Source of the DNA: DASPWW01 sp963803425
Lineage (GTDB): Bacteria > Actinomycetota > Thermoleophilia > Solirubrobacterales > 70-9
Direction: 5' to 3'
DNA length: 64,000 nt
NCBI GenBank assembly: GCA_963803425.1
Contig: CAWDMA010000003.1
Span: 434,001-498,000 of the forward strand
Positions 23,793-31,959 of the stretch are shown here, piece by piece. The number at the start of each line of letters is the position of its first letter. Position 1 is the stretch's first letter. Both the position numbers and the translations under genes were made by a program. Under the pieces are notes generated by a model that saw only the letters and a list, made by a program, of their open reading frames with translations, was not told where the DNA came from and made no database searches.

Positions 23793-24763
23793 TCCCGATC
23801 GAGCTGTCGCTGGTGATCCCGGTCCACAACGAGCGCGACGCGCTCCCGGGCCTGCTGGAGGAGATCCGCGCGGTGTGCGCCGGGATCGACGGCGAGCACG
23901 AGATCGTCGTCGTCGATGACGGCTCCACCGACGGGACAGCAGCGCTGCTCGAGGCCGAGGCGCGCGGGCACCGCGACCTGAAGATGGTGCGGCTGCGCCG
24001 GAACTTCGGCAAGTCCGCCGCCCTCGACGCCGGGTTCGAGCGCACCGCGGGCGCGATCGTGATCACGATGGACGGTGACGGCCAGGACGACCCGGCCGAG
24101 ATCCCGGCGATGATCGCGAGCCTCCGCGAGGGCTACGACGTGGTCTCGGGCTGGAAGCGGGAGCGCCGCGACCCGGCGCTGAAGCGGTGGCCGTCGAAGC
24201 TGTTCAACTGGGTGACGGCGCGGCTCTCCGGGCTCGACCTGCACGATTTCAACTGCGGGTTCAAGGCCTACCGGGGCGAGTGCGCCCGCTCGCTCGAGGT
24301 GTACGGGGAGCTGCACCGCTACATACCGGTGCTGGCGGCAGACCAGGGATGGCGGGTGACGGAGCTGGCGGTGGAGCACCGTCCCCGGGTCCACGGCCAA
24401 TCGAAGTTCGGGAGCGAGCGGTACGCGCGCGGGCTGTTCGACCTGATGACGGTGCTGTTCATCGGCCGCTACCAGCAGCGCCCGCTGCACCTGTTCGGCG
24501 GGATCGGGCTGCTGATGATCCTCGTCGGGGTGCTGATCCTGAGCTATCTGACGGTGCTCCGGATCGAGGGCGAGGGGATCGGCGACAGGCCGCTGCTGCT
24601 GCTCGGGGTGCTGCTGGTCGTGGTCGGGATCCAGTTCCTCACCTTCGGGCTGCTCGGACAGCTGCTCGCCGCGATGTCCTACGAGCGCGGCGGCGCCAGA
24701 GCCCAGCATCAGGTGGAGCGCGTCGTCGACGGGACCGGGCCGGTGGAGGCGCGGGACGCTTGA
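23789..24763 (+). CDS. Polyprenyl-phosphate glycosyltransferase (DPM1/ArnC/GtrB-like GT2)
   Basis: 324 residues. The N-terminal GT-A domain has LSLVIPVHNERDALPG, IVVVDDGSTDGT, LRRNFGKSAALDAGF, ITMDGDGQDDPAEIP for the metal site, and DFNCGFKAYR. Two C-terminal membrane helices (about 235-300) anchor it. Relatives transfer one sugar from a nucleotide to undecaprenyl phosphate; the lipid-linked sugar is then flipped and used by GT-C enzymes outside the membrane. That fits the five GT-C-type proteins in this window. The start GTG overlaps the previous stop (GTGA). Confidence 0.88.
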   Translation: MIPIELSLVIPVHNERDALPGLLEEIRAVCAGIDGEHEIVVVDDGSTDGTAALLEAEARGHRDLKMVRLRRNFGKSAALDAGFERTAGAIVITMDGDGQDDPAEIPAMIASLREGYDVVSGWKRERRDPALKRWPSKLFNWVTARLSGLDLHDFNCGFKAYRGECARSLEVYGELHRYIPVLAADQGWRVTELAVEHRPRVHGQSKFGSERYARGLFDLMTVLFIGRYQQRPLHLFGGIGLLMILVGVLILSYLTVLRIEGEGIGDRPLLLLGVLLVVVGIQFLTFGLLGQLLAAMSYERGGARAQHQVERVVDGTGPVEARDA

Positions 24764-25881
24764 GGTTGATGTGGCTCGGCACGTACGAGCGGAGCTACTC
24801 GCGGACCAGGGTGCTGGTCGAGGGGCTGCGCGAGCTCGGCGTCGAGGTAGTCCAGTGCCACCGCCCGCTGTGGGAGCTGACCCGGCACAAGGCCGGCGGC
24901 TTCCTGTCCCCGCGGCGGCTGCCGCGAACGGGGGCCCGGTTCGCGCTCGCGTGGGCTGAGCTGCTCCGCGAGCAGCGCCGGCTCGGCCCGGTGGACGCGA
25001 TCGTCGCCGGCTACCCGGCCCAGCCCGACGTGCCGCTCGCTGCGCTGTGCGCCCGCGCCCGCGGAGTGCCGCTGGTGGTCGACGCGATGATCTCGCTCGG
25101 CGACACGCTGTCGGGGGATCGCGCCCGGGTCGGGTCCGCGGCGTCGGCCGCTCTGGCGTGGCTCGACGCGGCCGCCGCGCGGCGCGCGGACGTGCTGATC
25201 ACCGACACCGACGCCCATGCCGAGTACTTCGCCGCGGCGTACGGCCTCGGCGCGGACGCGATCGGCGTCGTCCCGGTCGGCGCGGAGCCGGAGCTGTTCG
25301 CGCCCGCGCCGCCGCCCGGCGGGGAGGTGCGAGCGCTCTTCTATGGCAAGCTCTCGCCTCTGCATGGACTCGAGACGATCATCTCCGCGGCGCGGATGCC
25401 GGGGGTCCCTCCGGTGCGCCTGATCGGCGACGGGCAGCTCGGCCCGTGGCTCGACGGCGAGCTCGCCCGCGGCCGGCCGGAGGGCCTGGAGCGCGAGGAC
25501 TGGGTCCCGTACGAGCGGCTCGGCGAGGAGCTCGCGGCCGGCGCGATCTGCCTGGGGATCTTCGGGACGAGTGAGAAGGCGCGGCGCGTGGTCCCGAACA
25601 AGGTGTTCCAGGCGATGTCGGTCGGACGGCCCATCGTCACCGCCGACACGCCCGCCGTGCGCGAGGTGCTGACCGACGGGAAAGACGCGATGCTCGTTCC
25701 CGCCGCGGACGCGGACGCGCTCGCGGACGCGTTGCGGCGGCTGGCGGCCGACCCGGAGCTGCGGACGCGGCTGGGAGAGGCGGCGCACAGGCGCTTCACG
25801 GACGTCGGCACCCCGGGGGCCGTCGCCGGGCGGTTCCTGGACGCGGTCGGGCGGCCGCAGCCCGAGCGGGTGACGGCGTGA
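24760..25881 (+). CDS. Glycosyltransferase group 1 (GT4-like)
   Basis: 373 residues from TTG at 24760, which overlaps the previous stop (TTGA) and has a GGAGG eleven bases upstream; ATG at 24769 is the alternative. The GT-B pattern includes LMWLGTYERSYSRTRVLVEG in the acceptor domain. In the donor domain are VRALFYGKLSPLHGLE, WVPYERLGEELAAGAICLG and VVPNKVFQAMSVGRPIV, with TPAVREVLTDG. It belongs to the coupled unit and presumably extends the lipid-linked chain in the cytoplasm. Confidence 0.84.
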   Translation: MRLMWLGTYERSYSRTRVLVEGLRELGVEVVQCHRPLWELTRHKAGGFLSPRRLPRTGARFALAWAELLREQRRLGPVDAIVAGYPAQPDVPLAALCARARGVPLVVDAMISLGDTLSGDRARVGSAASAALAWLDAAAARRADVLITDTDAHAEYFAAAYGLGADAIGVVPVGAEPELFAPAPPPGGEVRALFYGKLSPLHGLETIISAARMPGVPPVRLIGDGQLGPWLDGELARGRPEGLEREDWVPYERLGEELAAGAICLGIFGTSEKARRVVPNKVFQAMSVGRPIVTADTPAVREVLTDGKDAMLVPAADADALADALRRLAADPELRTRLGEAAHRRFTDVGTPGAVAGRFLDAVGRPQPERVTA

Positions 25882-26714
25882 GCCCGGAGCCGCTCGAGCA
25901 GCGACTGGCACCGCGCTCCTGGGCCGAGCAGGTCGACATGACCGGCCCGCGCGAGGTGTGCGAGGGCTCCGACCAGTGGGGCCCTCGGCACACATACCGC
26001 GAGTCGCTGATGATCCGGACACTGAAGAAGCGGCTCGACGGCCGCCGGGTGCTGAACGCCGGGTGCGGCGGGGGCAGCCTCACGATGCGGTTGCTCGAGG
26101 AGGGTCTCGAGGTGAGCTCGCTGGACGCCTCCGAGCCGTTCATCGAGAGGCTTGCGGCGCGGGTGGGGGAGCAGCACCCCGGCGCCGACGCCCCGGTGCT
26201 CGTCGGCGACATCACGGACATGCCCTTCGAGCCCGACTCCTTCGACGGGGTCACCTGCGGCGAGGTGCTCGAGCACCTCGACGACGACTACGCGGCCGTC
26301 CGCGAGATGGCCCGGGTGCTGCGACCGGGCGGCGTCCTGATCGCGTCGGTGCCCGCGAACCCGTGGCGCTACGACTGGGCCGACCACTGGGCGGGGCACC
26401 GGCGCCGCTACACCGAGGAGGGGTTCGAGGAGCTGTTCACCGGCTCCGGCCTCGAGGGCGTCGAGGTGCTTTCCTGGGGATTCCCGCTCAGCGGCCTGTA
26501 CCACCGGGTGGTGTACGAGCGGATGGTGAAGCGGCGGATCGAGAGCCCCGTGCCGGGCAAGCTGACCACTGGGGCGGGCTCCTCGAAGCTGCTCCGGCGG
26601 CTGACCCGGGCCGCGCTCGAGCTCGACACGCTCTTCCTCGGCCGCTTCCCCGGGTACTTCGGCTTGCTGGCGGCCGCCCGCAAGCCCGGCGCACCCTCCG
26701 GCGCGCCCAGATGA
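25878..26714 (+). CDS. Class I SAM-dependent methyltransferase
   Basis: 278 residues. Motif I is VLNAGCGGGSLTMRLL at about 58-73, motif II VSSLDASEPF, motif IV FDGVTCGEVLEHLDDD and post-motif VLRPGGVLIASVP. The GHRRRYTEEGFEELF segment is typical of UbiE/Methyltransf_11 type proteins in polysaccharide clusters. GTG start overlaps the previous stop (GTGA), and its own stop overlaps the following ATG. A role in methylating a sugar or a lipid carrier is possible. The substrate is not predictable. Confidence 0.84.
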   Translation: MSPEPLEQRLAPRSWAEQVDMTGPREVCEGSDQWGPRHTYRESLMIRTLKKRLDGRRVLNAGCGGGSLTMRLLEEGLEVSSLDASEPFIERLAARVGEQHPGADAPVLVGDITDMPFEPDSFDGVTCGEVLEHLDDDYAAVREMARVLRPGGVLIASVPANPWRYDWADHWAGHRRRYTEEGFEELFTGSGLEGVEVLSWGFPLSGLYHRVVYERMVKRRIESPVPGKLTTGAGSSKLLRRLTRAALELDTLFLGRFPGYFGLLAAARKPGAPSGAPR

Positions 26715-27682
26715 GCGCTCCCACATCGGCACCCGCGGACGCCGATCGGGCGGCCGTGCGGCGCGCCCGGCTCCGCCGGATCGGCGGCCTCTTCGCCGGC
26801 CTTCTGATCGTCGGCTTCCTGGTCGTGAACATCGCCGGCGGGTGGAGCCAGGTCACCGAGTACGACTGGTCCCTCGACCCCGGGCTGTTGGTCGCGGGGG
26901 TGACGGTGCTTTTCGGGTTCTACCTCGTCGCCGGTCTCGGGTACGTCGGCGTCGTGGAGCGGCTCGGCGTGCAGCCGCTCGACCGGCTCGAGCTGCTCGC
27001 CGTGTGGGCGAAGTCGCTGCTCGGCCGGTACGTGCCGGGGAACGTGCTGATGGTCACCGGGCGGGTTGTGCTGGGGCGCGAGGCCGGGGTCCCGGCACGG
27101 GTCACCCTTGCCGCGACGGTGTACGAGCAGACGATCGTGCTCGCGACGGCCGCGATCGCGTCGCTGGTCTTCCTGGCCGGGTACCAGGGGCCGTCGGGGG
27201 CGCCGTGGGTGGCGCTCGCCGCCGGCACCGTTGCCGGCCTGGCGCTGCTCCACCCGCGGATCTTCCGGCCGCTGACGACATGGCTGCTCCGCAAGGCGGG
27301 CCGTGAGCCGCTCCAGGAGTTCCTCTCCGAGCGCCAGCTCGCCGGCCTGTTCGGCTACTACCTGGTCGCCAACGCGCTGCTCGGCACCGGGGTGTGGCTG
27401 CTGGTGCGCTCCTCGGCGGGCGCGGAGGCGGGCGATCTCGGCTACGTCGGGCTCGCCTACCTGCTCTCGTTCGTGATCTCGATGGTCGCGTTCATCTTCC
27501 CGTCGGGGCTGGGGATCAGGGAGGCCGGGTTCGCGGTGGCGCTCGGCCGCAACCTGCCGGAGGACGTCGCGTTCGCGGTGTCCGTCGGGGTGCGGCTCGT
27601 GATCACGGTGGTCGAGCTCGCGTTCGTGGGGGCCGTCGTGGCCGCGGCGCGGGCGCTACGCCGGCCTGCACACCTGCACTGA
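26711..27682 (+). CDS. Flippase-like LPG synthase TM-region family membrane protein (UPF0104)
   Basis: 323 residues with about eight hydrophobic segments. The pattern SLLGRYVPGNVLMVTGRVVLGREAGV and the later FPSGLGIREAGFAV are hallmarks of the lysylphosphatidylglycerol-synthase transmembrane / AglD-like superfamily. Members often sit beside DPM1-like synthases and are suspected of moving polyprenyl-phosphate sugars or lipids across the membrane. Here a DPM1-like synthase lies three genes upstream in the same unit. ATGA overlap at the start. The 3' end overlaps the convergent GT-C gene by 27 bases, so there is no terminator space. Function is inferred, not shown. Confidence 0.8.
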   Translation: MSAPTSAPADADRAAVRRARLRRIGGLFAGLLIVGFLVVNIAGGWSQVTEYDWSLDPGLLVAGVTVLFGFYLVAGLGYVGVVERLGVQPLDRLELLAVWAKSLLGRYVPGNVLMVTGRVVLGREAGVPARVTLAATVYEQTIVLATAAIASLVFLAGYQGPSGAPWVALAAGTVAGLALLHPRIFRPLTTWLLRKAGREPLQEFLSERQLAGLFGYYLVANALLGTGVWLLVRSSAGAEAGDLGYVGLAYLLSFVISMVAFIFPSGLGIREAGFAVALGRNLPEDVAFAVSVGVRLVITVVELAFVGAVVAAARALRRPAHLH

Positions 27683-29386
27683 GCGCGCACCGGAGATCTC
27701 GGCCCGCCACGGCAGCTCCGAGGAGTCGGTGGGGATCCGCAGCCTGCCCCACTCCCCCGGCTGCAGCTCCCCGGCGAACACGGACTCGCCGTCCCCGAAC
27801 CTGCCGAGAAAGACCTTCGCGGGCTCGTCCGACCGCGCCCGCAGCAGGGCGCCGCCGCGGGGGAGCGTCAGCACGACCGGTCCACCCTCGGCGGCGGGGC
27901 GGGCCGCCTCACAGCTCTGAGCCGGCTCCCTGCGGCCGGGGGTGATCGCGAGCATCAGCGCCTTGACGAGGATCAGATCGCCGAAGTCGCGGGTGCCGGG
28001 GTCGCGGGTCTGGAGCTCCGCCGGCGTGTAGCCGAGCTTGCCGTACCTGTCCGCGGACTCGAAGTAGACCTCGGCGCGCGCGCCGACCGGCGCCTCCCCG
28101 GCCGTGGCGTAGTCGGTGTTGAACCGCGGCGAGATCACATCCCGTGCGAGCTCCATCGCGCCGAACTGTGCGCGCGTGGTCGAGGAGTACCCCCGGAACG
28201 TGAGCGCCCCCTCGCTGAGCTTCACCACGTTGCCGATCACCGCCGCCGCGGTGATCGCGAACAGCGCCACGAGGCCGAGGCGCGAGAACCGGATCCCGCG
28301 GGCCGCCTCGGCGGCGACCAGCAGCAGCATCACCGCGCCCGGGTACATGTACCGGAGCGAGGCCGGCGCCCGTCCGGCCGATCCTGCCGCCAACCCGCCG
28401 AGGCACCAGTAGCTGATCAGGATCCCGAGCGCGACCCACAGGGTCGGCGGAAGGTTGCCGCGGTACAGCCGCAGCGCGAACACGGCCAGCACGATCACGG
28501 CGAGCACGCGGCCCCATCCCAGCGATCCGAACAGCCACGCCCCGGCGGCGTCGTACTGGATCCCCGCGATCGAGTTGGTGACGGCGGCCAGCGAGTCGAA
28601 GATCCAGCTCGGGATCTGGGTCACGTTCGAGAGCGAGGTCTCCTCAGCGGACGAGGCGGGCTGCGACTGCGACCACACCCACCAGATCGCGTACAGGACG
28701 CCGGGGACCGCGAAGATCCAGGCCCGGCGCCACCTGTCGTCCCGGAGCAGCACCGAGATCGCGATCCCGACAAGGAACGCGAGCCCGATCGAGAAGGTGG
28801 CGATCGCGGCGATGATCAGGAGGCACGCGGCCACGTCGCCGCGGCGGTCGCCGCGCTCGAGCGCGAGCAGGGCGCCGAGCGAGGCGCCGACGCACACGAA
28901 GATCCCGATCCCGATCGGGATCACGACGTGCGAGTAGGCCGACCCGAAGAACAGCAGCACCACCGTCGGGGCGAGCGCCGGGAGCGCCCCGATCCGGCGC
29001 TTGACGAGCGCGTAGAACGCGGCGGCGGCGACGCACTCGACGATTACGTGCAGCACCCGGAAGTACACGTAGTCGTCCCCGATCGTCTCCAGCACGACCT
29101 TGTAGAGCAGCTTCGATGTGATCCCGAGGTGGCCGTTGACCGGCTCGAACACGTACTTCAGGTCGAGCCGGGGGCTGTTGTAGACGTGGACGAGCTCGTC
29201 CAGGAAGAAGGTCGTGCCCCGGTTCAGGTACAGGATCAGCGCCGACGCGGCGACCATCGCCACGCCGAGCAGCGCCCAGCACACGCGATCGGTGAGCTCC
29301 ACGCTGCGGCTGCCGCCGATCGGCAGCGCGATCCGCGGGACCGTCGTCCGCTGCTCCGCCCAGGCGTCGGTGCCGGGTGCCGTCAC
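27656..29386 (-). CDS. GT-C-like polytopic glycosyltransferase, paralogue A1
   Basis: 576 residues with about eleven membrane segments. A short N-terminal signature (TDRVCWALLG) precedes helix 1. The first outer loop has Asp63-Glu64 in FFLDELVHVY, matching the acidic loop motif of GT-C enzymes that use polyprenyl-phosphate sugars. Later segments include FYALVKRRIGALPALAP and YAIWWVWSQSQP. The last 150 residues are predicted to lie outside and share a conserved region (LPRGGALLRA, VFLGRFG, RLRIPTD and GARSVQVC) with three paralogues. Two conserved cysteines there could pair. The GTG overlaps the stop of paralogue A2 (GTGA). Substrate unknown; no close named family recognised. Confidence 0.75.
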   Translation of the reverse strand: MTAPGTDAWAEQRTTVPRIALPIGGSRSVELTDRVCWALLGVAMVAASALILYLNRGTTFFLDELVHVYNSPRLDLKYVFEPVNGHLGITSKLLYKVVLETIGDDYVYFRVLHVIVECVAAAAFYALVKRRIGALPALAPTVVLLFFGSAYSHVVIPIGIGIFVCVGASLGALLALERGDRRGDVAACLLIIAAIATFSIGLAFLVGIAISVLLRDDRWRRAWIFAVPGVLYAIWWVWSQSQPASSAEETSLSNVTQIPSWIFDSLAAVTNSIAGIQYDAAGAWLFGSLGWGRVLAVIVLAVFALRLYRGNLPPTLWVALGILISYWCLGGLAAGSAGRAPASLRYMYPGAVMLLLVAAEAARGIRFSRLGLVALFAITAAAVIGNVVKLSEGALTFRGYSSTTRAQFGAMELARDVISPRFNTDYATAGEAPVGARAEVYFESADRYGKLGYTPAELQTRDPGTRDFGDLILVKALMLAITPGRREPAQSCEAARPAAEGGPVVLTLPRGGALLRARSDEPAKVFLGRFGDGESVFAGELQPGEWGRLRIPTDSSELPWRAEISGARSVQVCRPA

Positions 29387-31083
29387 CGCAGCGCACACAC
29401 CTCGACCGAGCGCGCGCCGCCGATCGACGCGACCCATGGGGTGCGCTCGTCGTCGATCGGGATCCGGAGGCGCTCCGGCCGACCGGCGGGCAGGCTCCCG
29501 AGCCCGACCGACGGCTCCGACCCGAACCGGCCCACGCTGATCGCCGCCGCCGCGGCTCCGTTCGCGCTCAGGGTGGCGCCGCCGCGGGGAAGCTCGAGCA
29601 CGATCGGCGCGCCTCGGTTCGCAGCCGGTGTGGTGCGGCAATCGGCGCCGGCAGTGCGCCTCGACTCCGGCTCCAGCCGCAGGCCGAGGGCCGCCGCCAG
29701 GGTCGCATCCGCATGCCTGCGCACCCCGTCGCCGGCGCGGGAGAGCTGGTCGATGGTGAACGCGGGCGATCCGTACCGATCCACCGTCGCAAGGTAGGCG
29801 CCCGCGCTCGGCTGCACGAGGCTGAGCGGCGATCCGGTCGGGAGGTCGGTCCCCAGGTTGAAGTCGGGCGGCACCCGGTCGCCGCCGAGCTCGATCATCG
29901 CGAGCTCGGCCCGGGACAGCGCCGAGTACAGGTTCCGGAACGACGTGCCCGCGTCGCGAAGCATCGCAACGTTGGTCGCGAGGCTGATCGCGCAGGCGAC
30001 GAACAGGAGGGTGAGCCCGCGCCTCGAGAGCCGGATCCCCTCCGCGGCGCCCGCACCGACGAGCAGCACGCCGACCGCACCCGCGTACACGTAGCGGGTC
30101 GTCTCCGGGACTCGGTCGGGCCCGAAGCTGAGCGCGCCGAGCGCCCAGAACGTCAGCACGAACCCGAGCGCGGCCCACATCGGCGCCGGCACGCCCCCCC
30201 GTCTCACCCTGAGCGCGACGGCGGTCACCGCGATCACGGCGATCACGTATCCCCACCCGGGGTCGACCTGGGGCTCGAGCGGGCCGCCGAAGTCGTACCC
30301 GAGCCCGGCGACCGCGGCGGCGACGACGGCGAGCGAGTCCGCGATCCAGTTCGGGATCAGGAGGACGTTCGAGAGCGCGGTCTCCTCGCCCGACGAGCCC
30401 GGCTGCGACTGCGACCACACCCACCAGATCGCGTACAGGGCGACGGGGATGACGAACACCCACGCGCGCCGCCACCCCCGGTCGCGGCTCAGGGTCGCGA
30501 TCGCGACGGCCACCGCGAAGGCGAGTCCCGTGGTGAACGTCGCCACCGACACGATCAGCAGGCCGCAGGCGGCGAGGTCGCCCCGCCGGTCGTTGCGCTC
30601 CAGCACGAGCAGGGCACCGAGCCCGGCGGCGACGCACAGCATGATCCCGAACCCGATCGGGACCAGCACGTGCGACCAGGCCGAGCCCAGGAACAGCAGG
30701 ACGAGCGCCGGCGCGAGCGCGGGCAGGGCGCCGATCCGCCGCTTCACCAGCGCATAGAACACGCCGGTTGCGACCAGCGTCATCGCGACGTGCGCGATCC
30801 GGAACGCGACGTAGTCGGCCCCGCACAGATCGAGCGTGCCCTGGAAGGCGAGCCGGGTGGTGGCGCCGAGATGGCCCTCGTGCGGCTCGATCGCGTCCCG
30901 AAGGTCGAATCCGGGGCTCTGCAGGAGGAGCGTGAACTGGTCGAAATAGAACGTCGTCCCGCGAGTCAGGTACATGATCAGCCCGGCCCACGCGACCATC
31001 GCCGCGCCCAGCGCGCCCCAGCAGGCGCGGTCGCTGATCCCGACGCCCCGATTCCTGGACGGGAGCGGGATCGACGGCGCCAT
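29383..31083 (-). CDS. GT-C-like polytopic glycosyltransferase, paralogue A2
   Basis: 566 residues, the same architecture as paralogue A1: SDRACWGALG, about eleven helices including FYALVKRRIGALPALAP and YAIWWVWSQSQP, and the shared C-terminal region (LPRGGATLSA, RLRIPIDD and GARSVEVC). In the first outer loop the acidic pair is Asp48-Gln49 (FYFDQF) instead of Asp-Glu, so catalysis may differ or be lost. The ATG at 31083 has AGGGGG about eight bases upstream; the open frame further 5' overlaps the divergent methyltransferase promoter region. A1 and A2 form a translationally coupled tandem pair. Confidence 0.74.
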   Translation of the reverse strand: MAPSIPLPSRNRGVGISDRACWGALGAAMVAWAGLIMYLTRGTTFYFDQFTLLLQSPGFDLRDAIEPHEGHLGATTRLAFQGTLDLCGADYVAFRIAHVAMTLVATGVFYALVKRRIGALPALAPALVLLFLGSAWSHVLVPIGFGIMLCVAAGLGALLVLERNDRRGDLAACGLLIVSVATFTTGLAFAVAVAIATLSRDRGWRRAWVFVIPVALYAIWWVWSQSQPGSSGEETALSNVLLIPNWIADSLAVVAAAVAGLGYDFGGPLEPQVDPGWGYVIAVIAVTAVALRVRRGGVPAPMWAALGFVLTFWALGALSFGPDRVPETTRYVYAGAVGVLLVGAGAAEGIRLSRRGLTLLFVACAISLATNVAMLRDAGTSFRNLYSALSRAELAMIELGGDRVPPDFNLGTDLPTGSPLSLVQPSAGAYLATVDRYGSPAFTIDQLSRAGDGVRRHADATLAAALGLRLEPESRRTAGADCRTTPAANRGAPIVLELPRGGATLSANGAAAAAISVGRFGSEPSVGLGSLPAGRPERLRIPIDDERTPWVASIGGARSVEVCALR

Positions 31084-31185
31084 CGCCCCCTGTCCGAGCC
31101 TGTCAGACCCGCTCGCCAAGGCGGGACACGTTAGCGGGGCGGTTCCCGCCGCCGCCGGTCTCGGACGGCGTACATTCCCGGTCCG
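31084..31185. promoter_or_regulatory. Divergent intergenic region, probable promoters for both sides
   Basis: The 102 bases separate the GT-C pair (leftward) from a methyltransferase (rightward), so both must be transcribed from here or from within the genes. TACATT at 31171-31176 could be a -10 element for the rightward gene, only nine bases before its ATG, which would give a nearly leaderless message. No confident -35 element was seen on either strand. Confidence 0.35.
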
Positions 31186-31959
31186 ATGAGAAGCCCCGCC
31201 GGACTGCAGCGCCAACGTCGCGACTGGGAGGAGCTCGCCGGCTTCAATCCGGAATGGGCCGTGCTGTCCGACCCCGAGACGCGATTCGGGCGGTGGGACA
31301 TGGACGAGTTCTTCGCGACGGGCGAGGCGCGGGTCGGCGCGGCGATGCGCGTCGGGGCCGAGCTCGACCGTCCCCGCCGCGCCGGTTCAGTGCTCGATTT
31401 CGGGTGTGGCGTCGGACGGCTGTCGCGGGCGCTCTCCGCGCGCTTCGAGCGCTACGTAGGGGCCGACATCTCGGCGGGGATGATCGAACGGGCGCGTCAG
31501 CTCGGCGGGGACGATCCAGGCCGCACGTTCGTCCTCAACGACGCACCGGACCTCGCCCGGTTCGAGGATCGCGAGTTCGACGCCGTGTTCAGCTTCCTGG
31601 TTCTCCAGCACGTCCCGGACAGGGCCCAGATCGGCCGCTACCTGTCGGAGTTCGCACGCGTGCTCGCGCCGGGTGGCCTGATCGCGATCCAGGTTCCGAG
31701 CCGGCTCCCGCTGGTCTACCGGGTGGGATGGCGGCGGCACGCGTACCGGGTCGTGCGCAGGCTCGGGATCACGGTGGAGCGGGCTCACCGGCTCGGGCTC
31801 CACAACGTGGCCCTGCAGGCGCTTCCCGAGCCGGATGCCAGGGCCGCCCTGGAGCGTGGGGGGGCCGAGGTCCTGCGGGCGGTGAGCGAGCGCGGCAGGC
31901 ACGGCGACGTGCCCCTGCACGGCTCGGTAAGCACCGTGTACTACGCGACCAGGCGCTAG
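31186..31959 (+). CDS. Class I SAM-dependent methyltransferase
   Basis: 257 residues. Motif I VLDFGCGVGRLSRAL at about 69-83, motif II YVGADISAGMIERA, motif IV FDAVFSFLVLQHVPD and APGGLIAIQVPS give a clear UbiE-like methyltransferase. A C-terminal part rich in Arg/His (about 185-225) may bind substrate. It stands alone on the plus strand, with divergent GT-C genes on the left and a convergent GT4 gene on the right, whose stop codon shares the CTAG at 31956-31959. The substrate is unknown. Confidence 0.83.
   Translation: MRSPAGLQRQRRDWEELAGFNPEWAVLSDPETRFGRWDMDEFFATGEARVGAAMRVGAELDRPRRAGSVLDFGCGVGRLSRALSARFERYVGADISAGMIERARQLGGDDPGRTFVLNDAPDLARFEDREFDAVFSFLVLQHVPDRAQIGRYLSEFARVLAPGGLIAIQVPSRLPLVYRVGWRRHAYRVVRRLGITVERAHRLGLHNVALQALPEPDARAALERGGAEVLRAVSERGRHGDVPLHGSVSTVYYATRR

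Noticed and set aside
27656..30991. A single very long minus-strand open frame (over 1,100 codons) suggesting a giant fusion protein
   Set aside because: Only the part from 29386 leftward has real GT-C sequence. The rest is an arginine/glycine-rich antisense-like frame running through the overlapping gene at 29383-31083, which has better motifs in its own frame.
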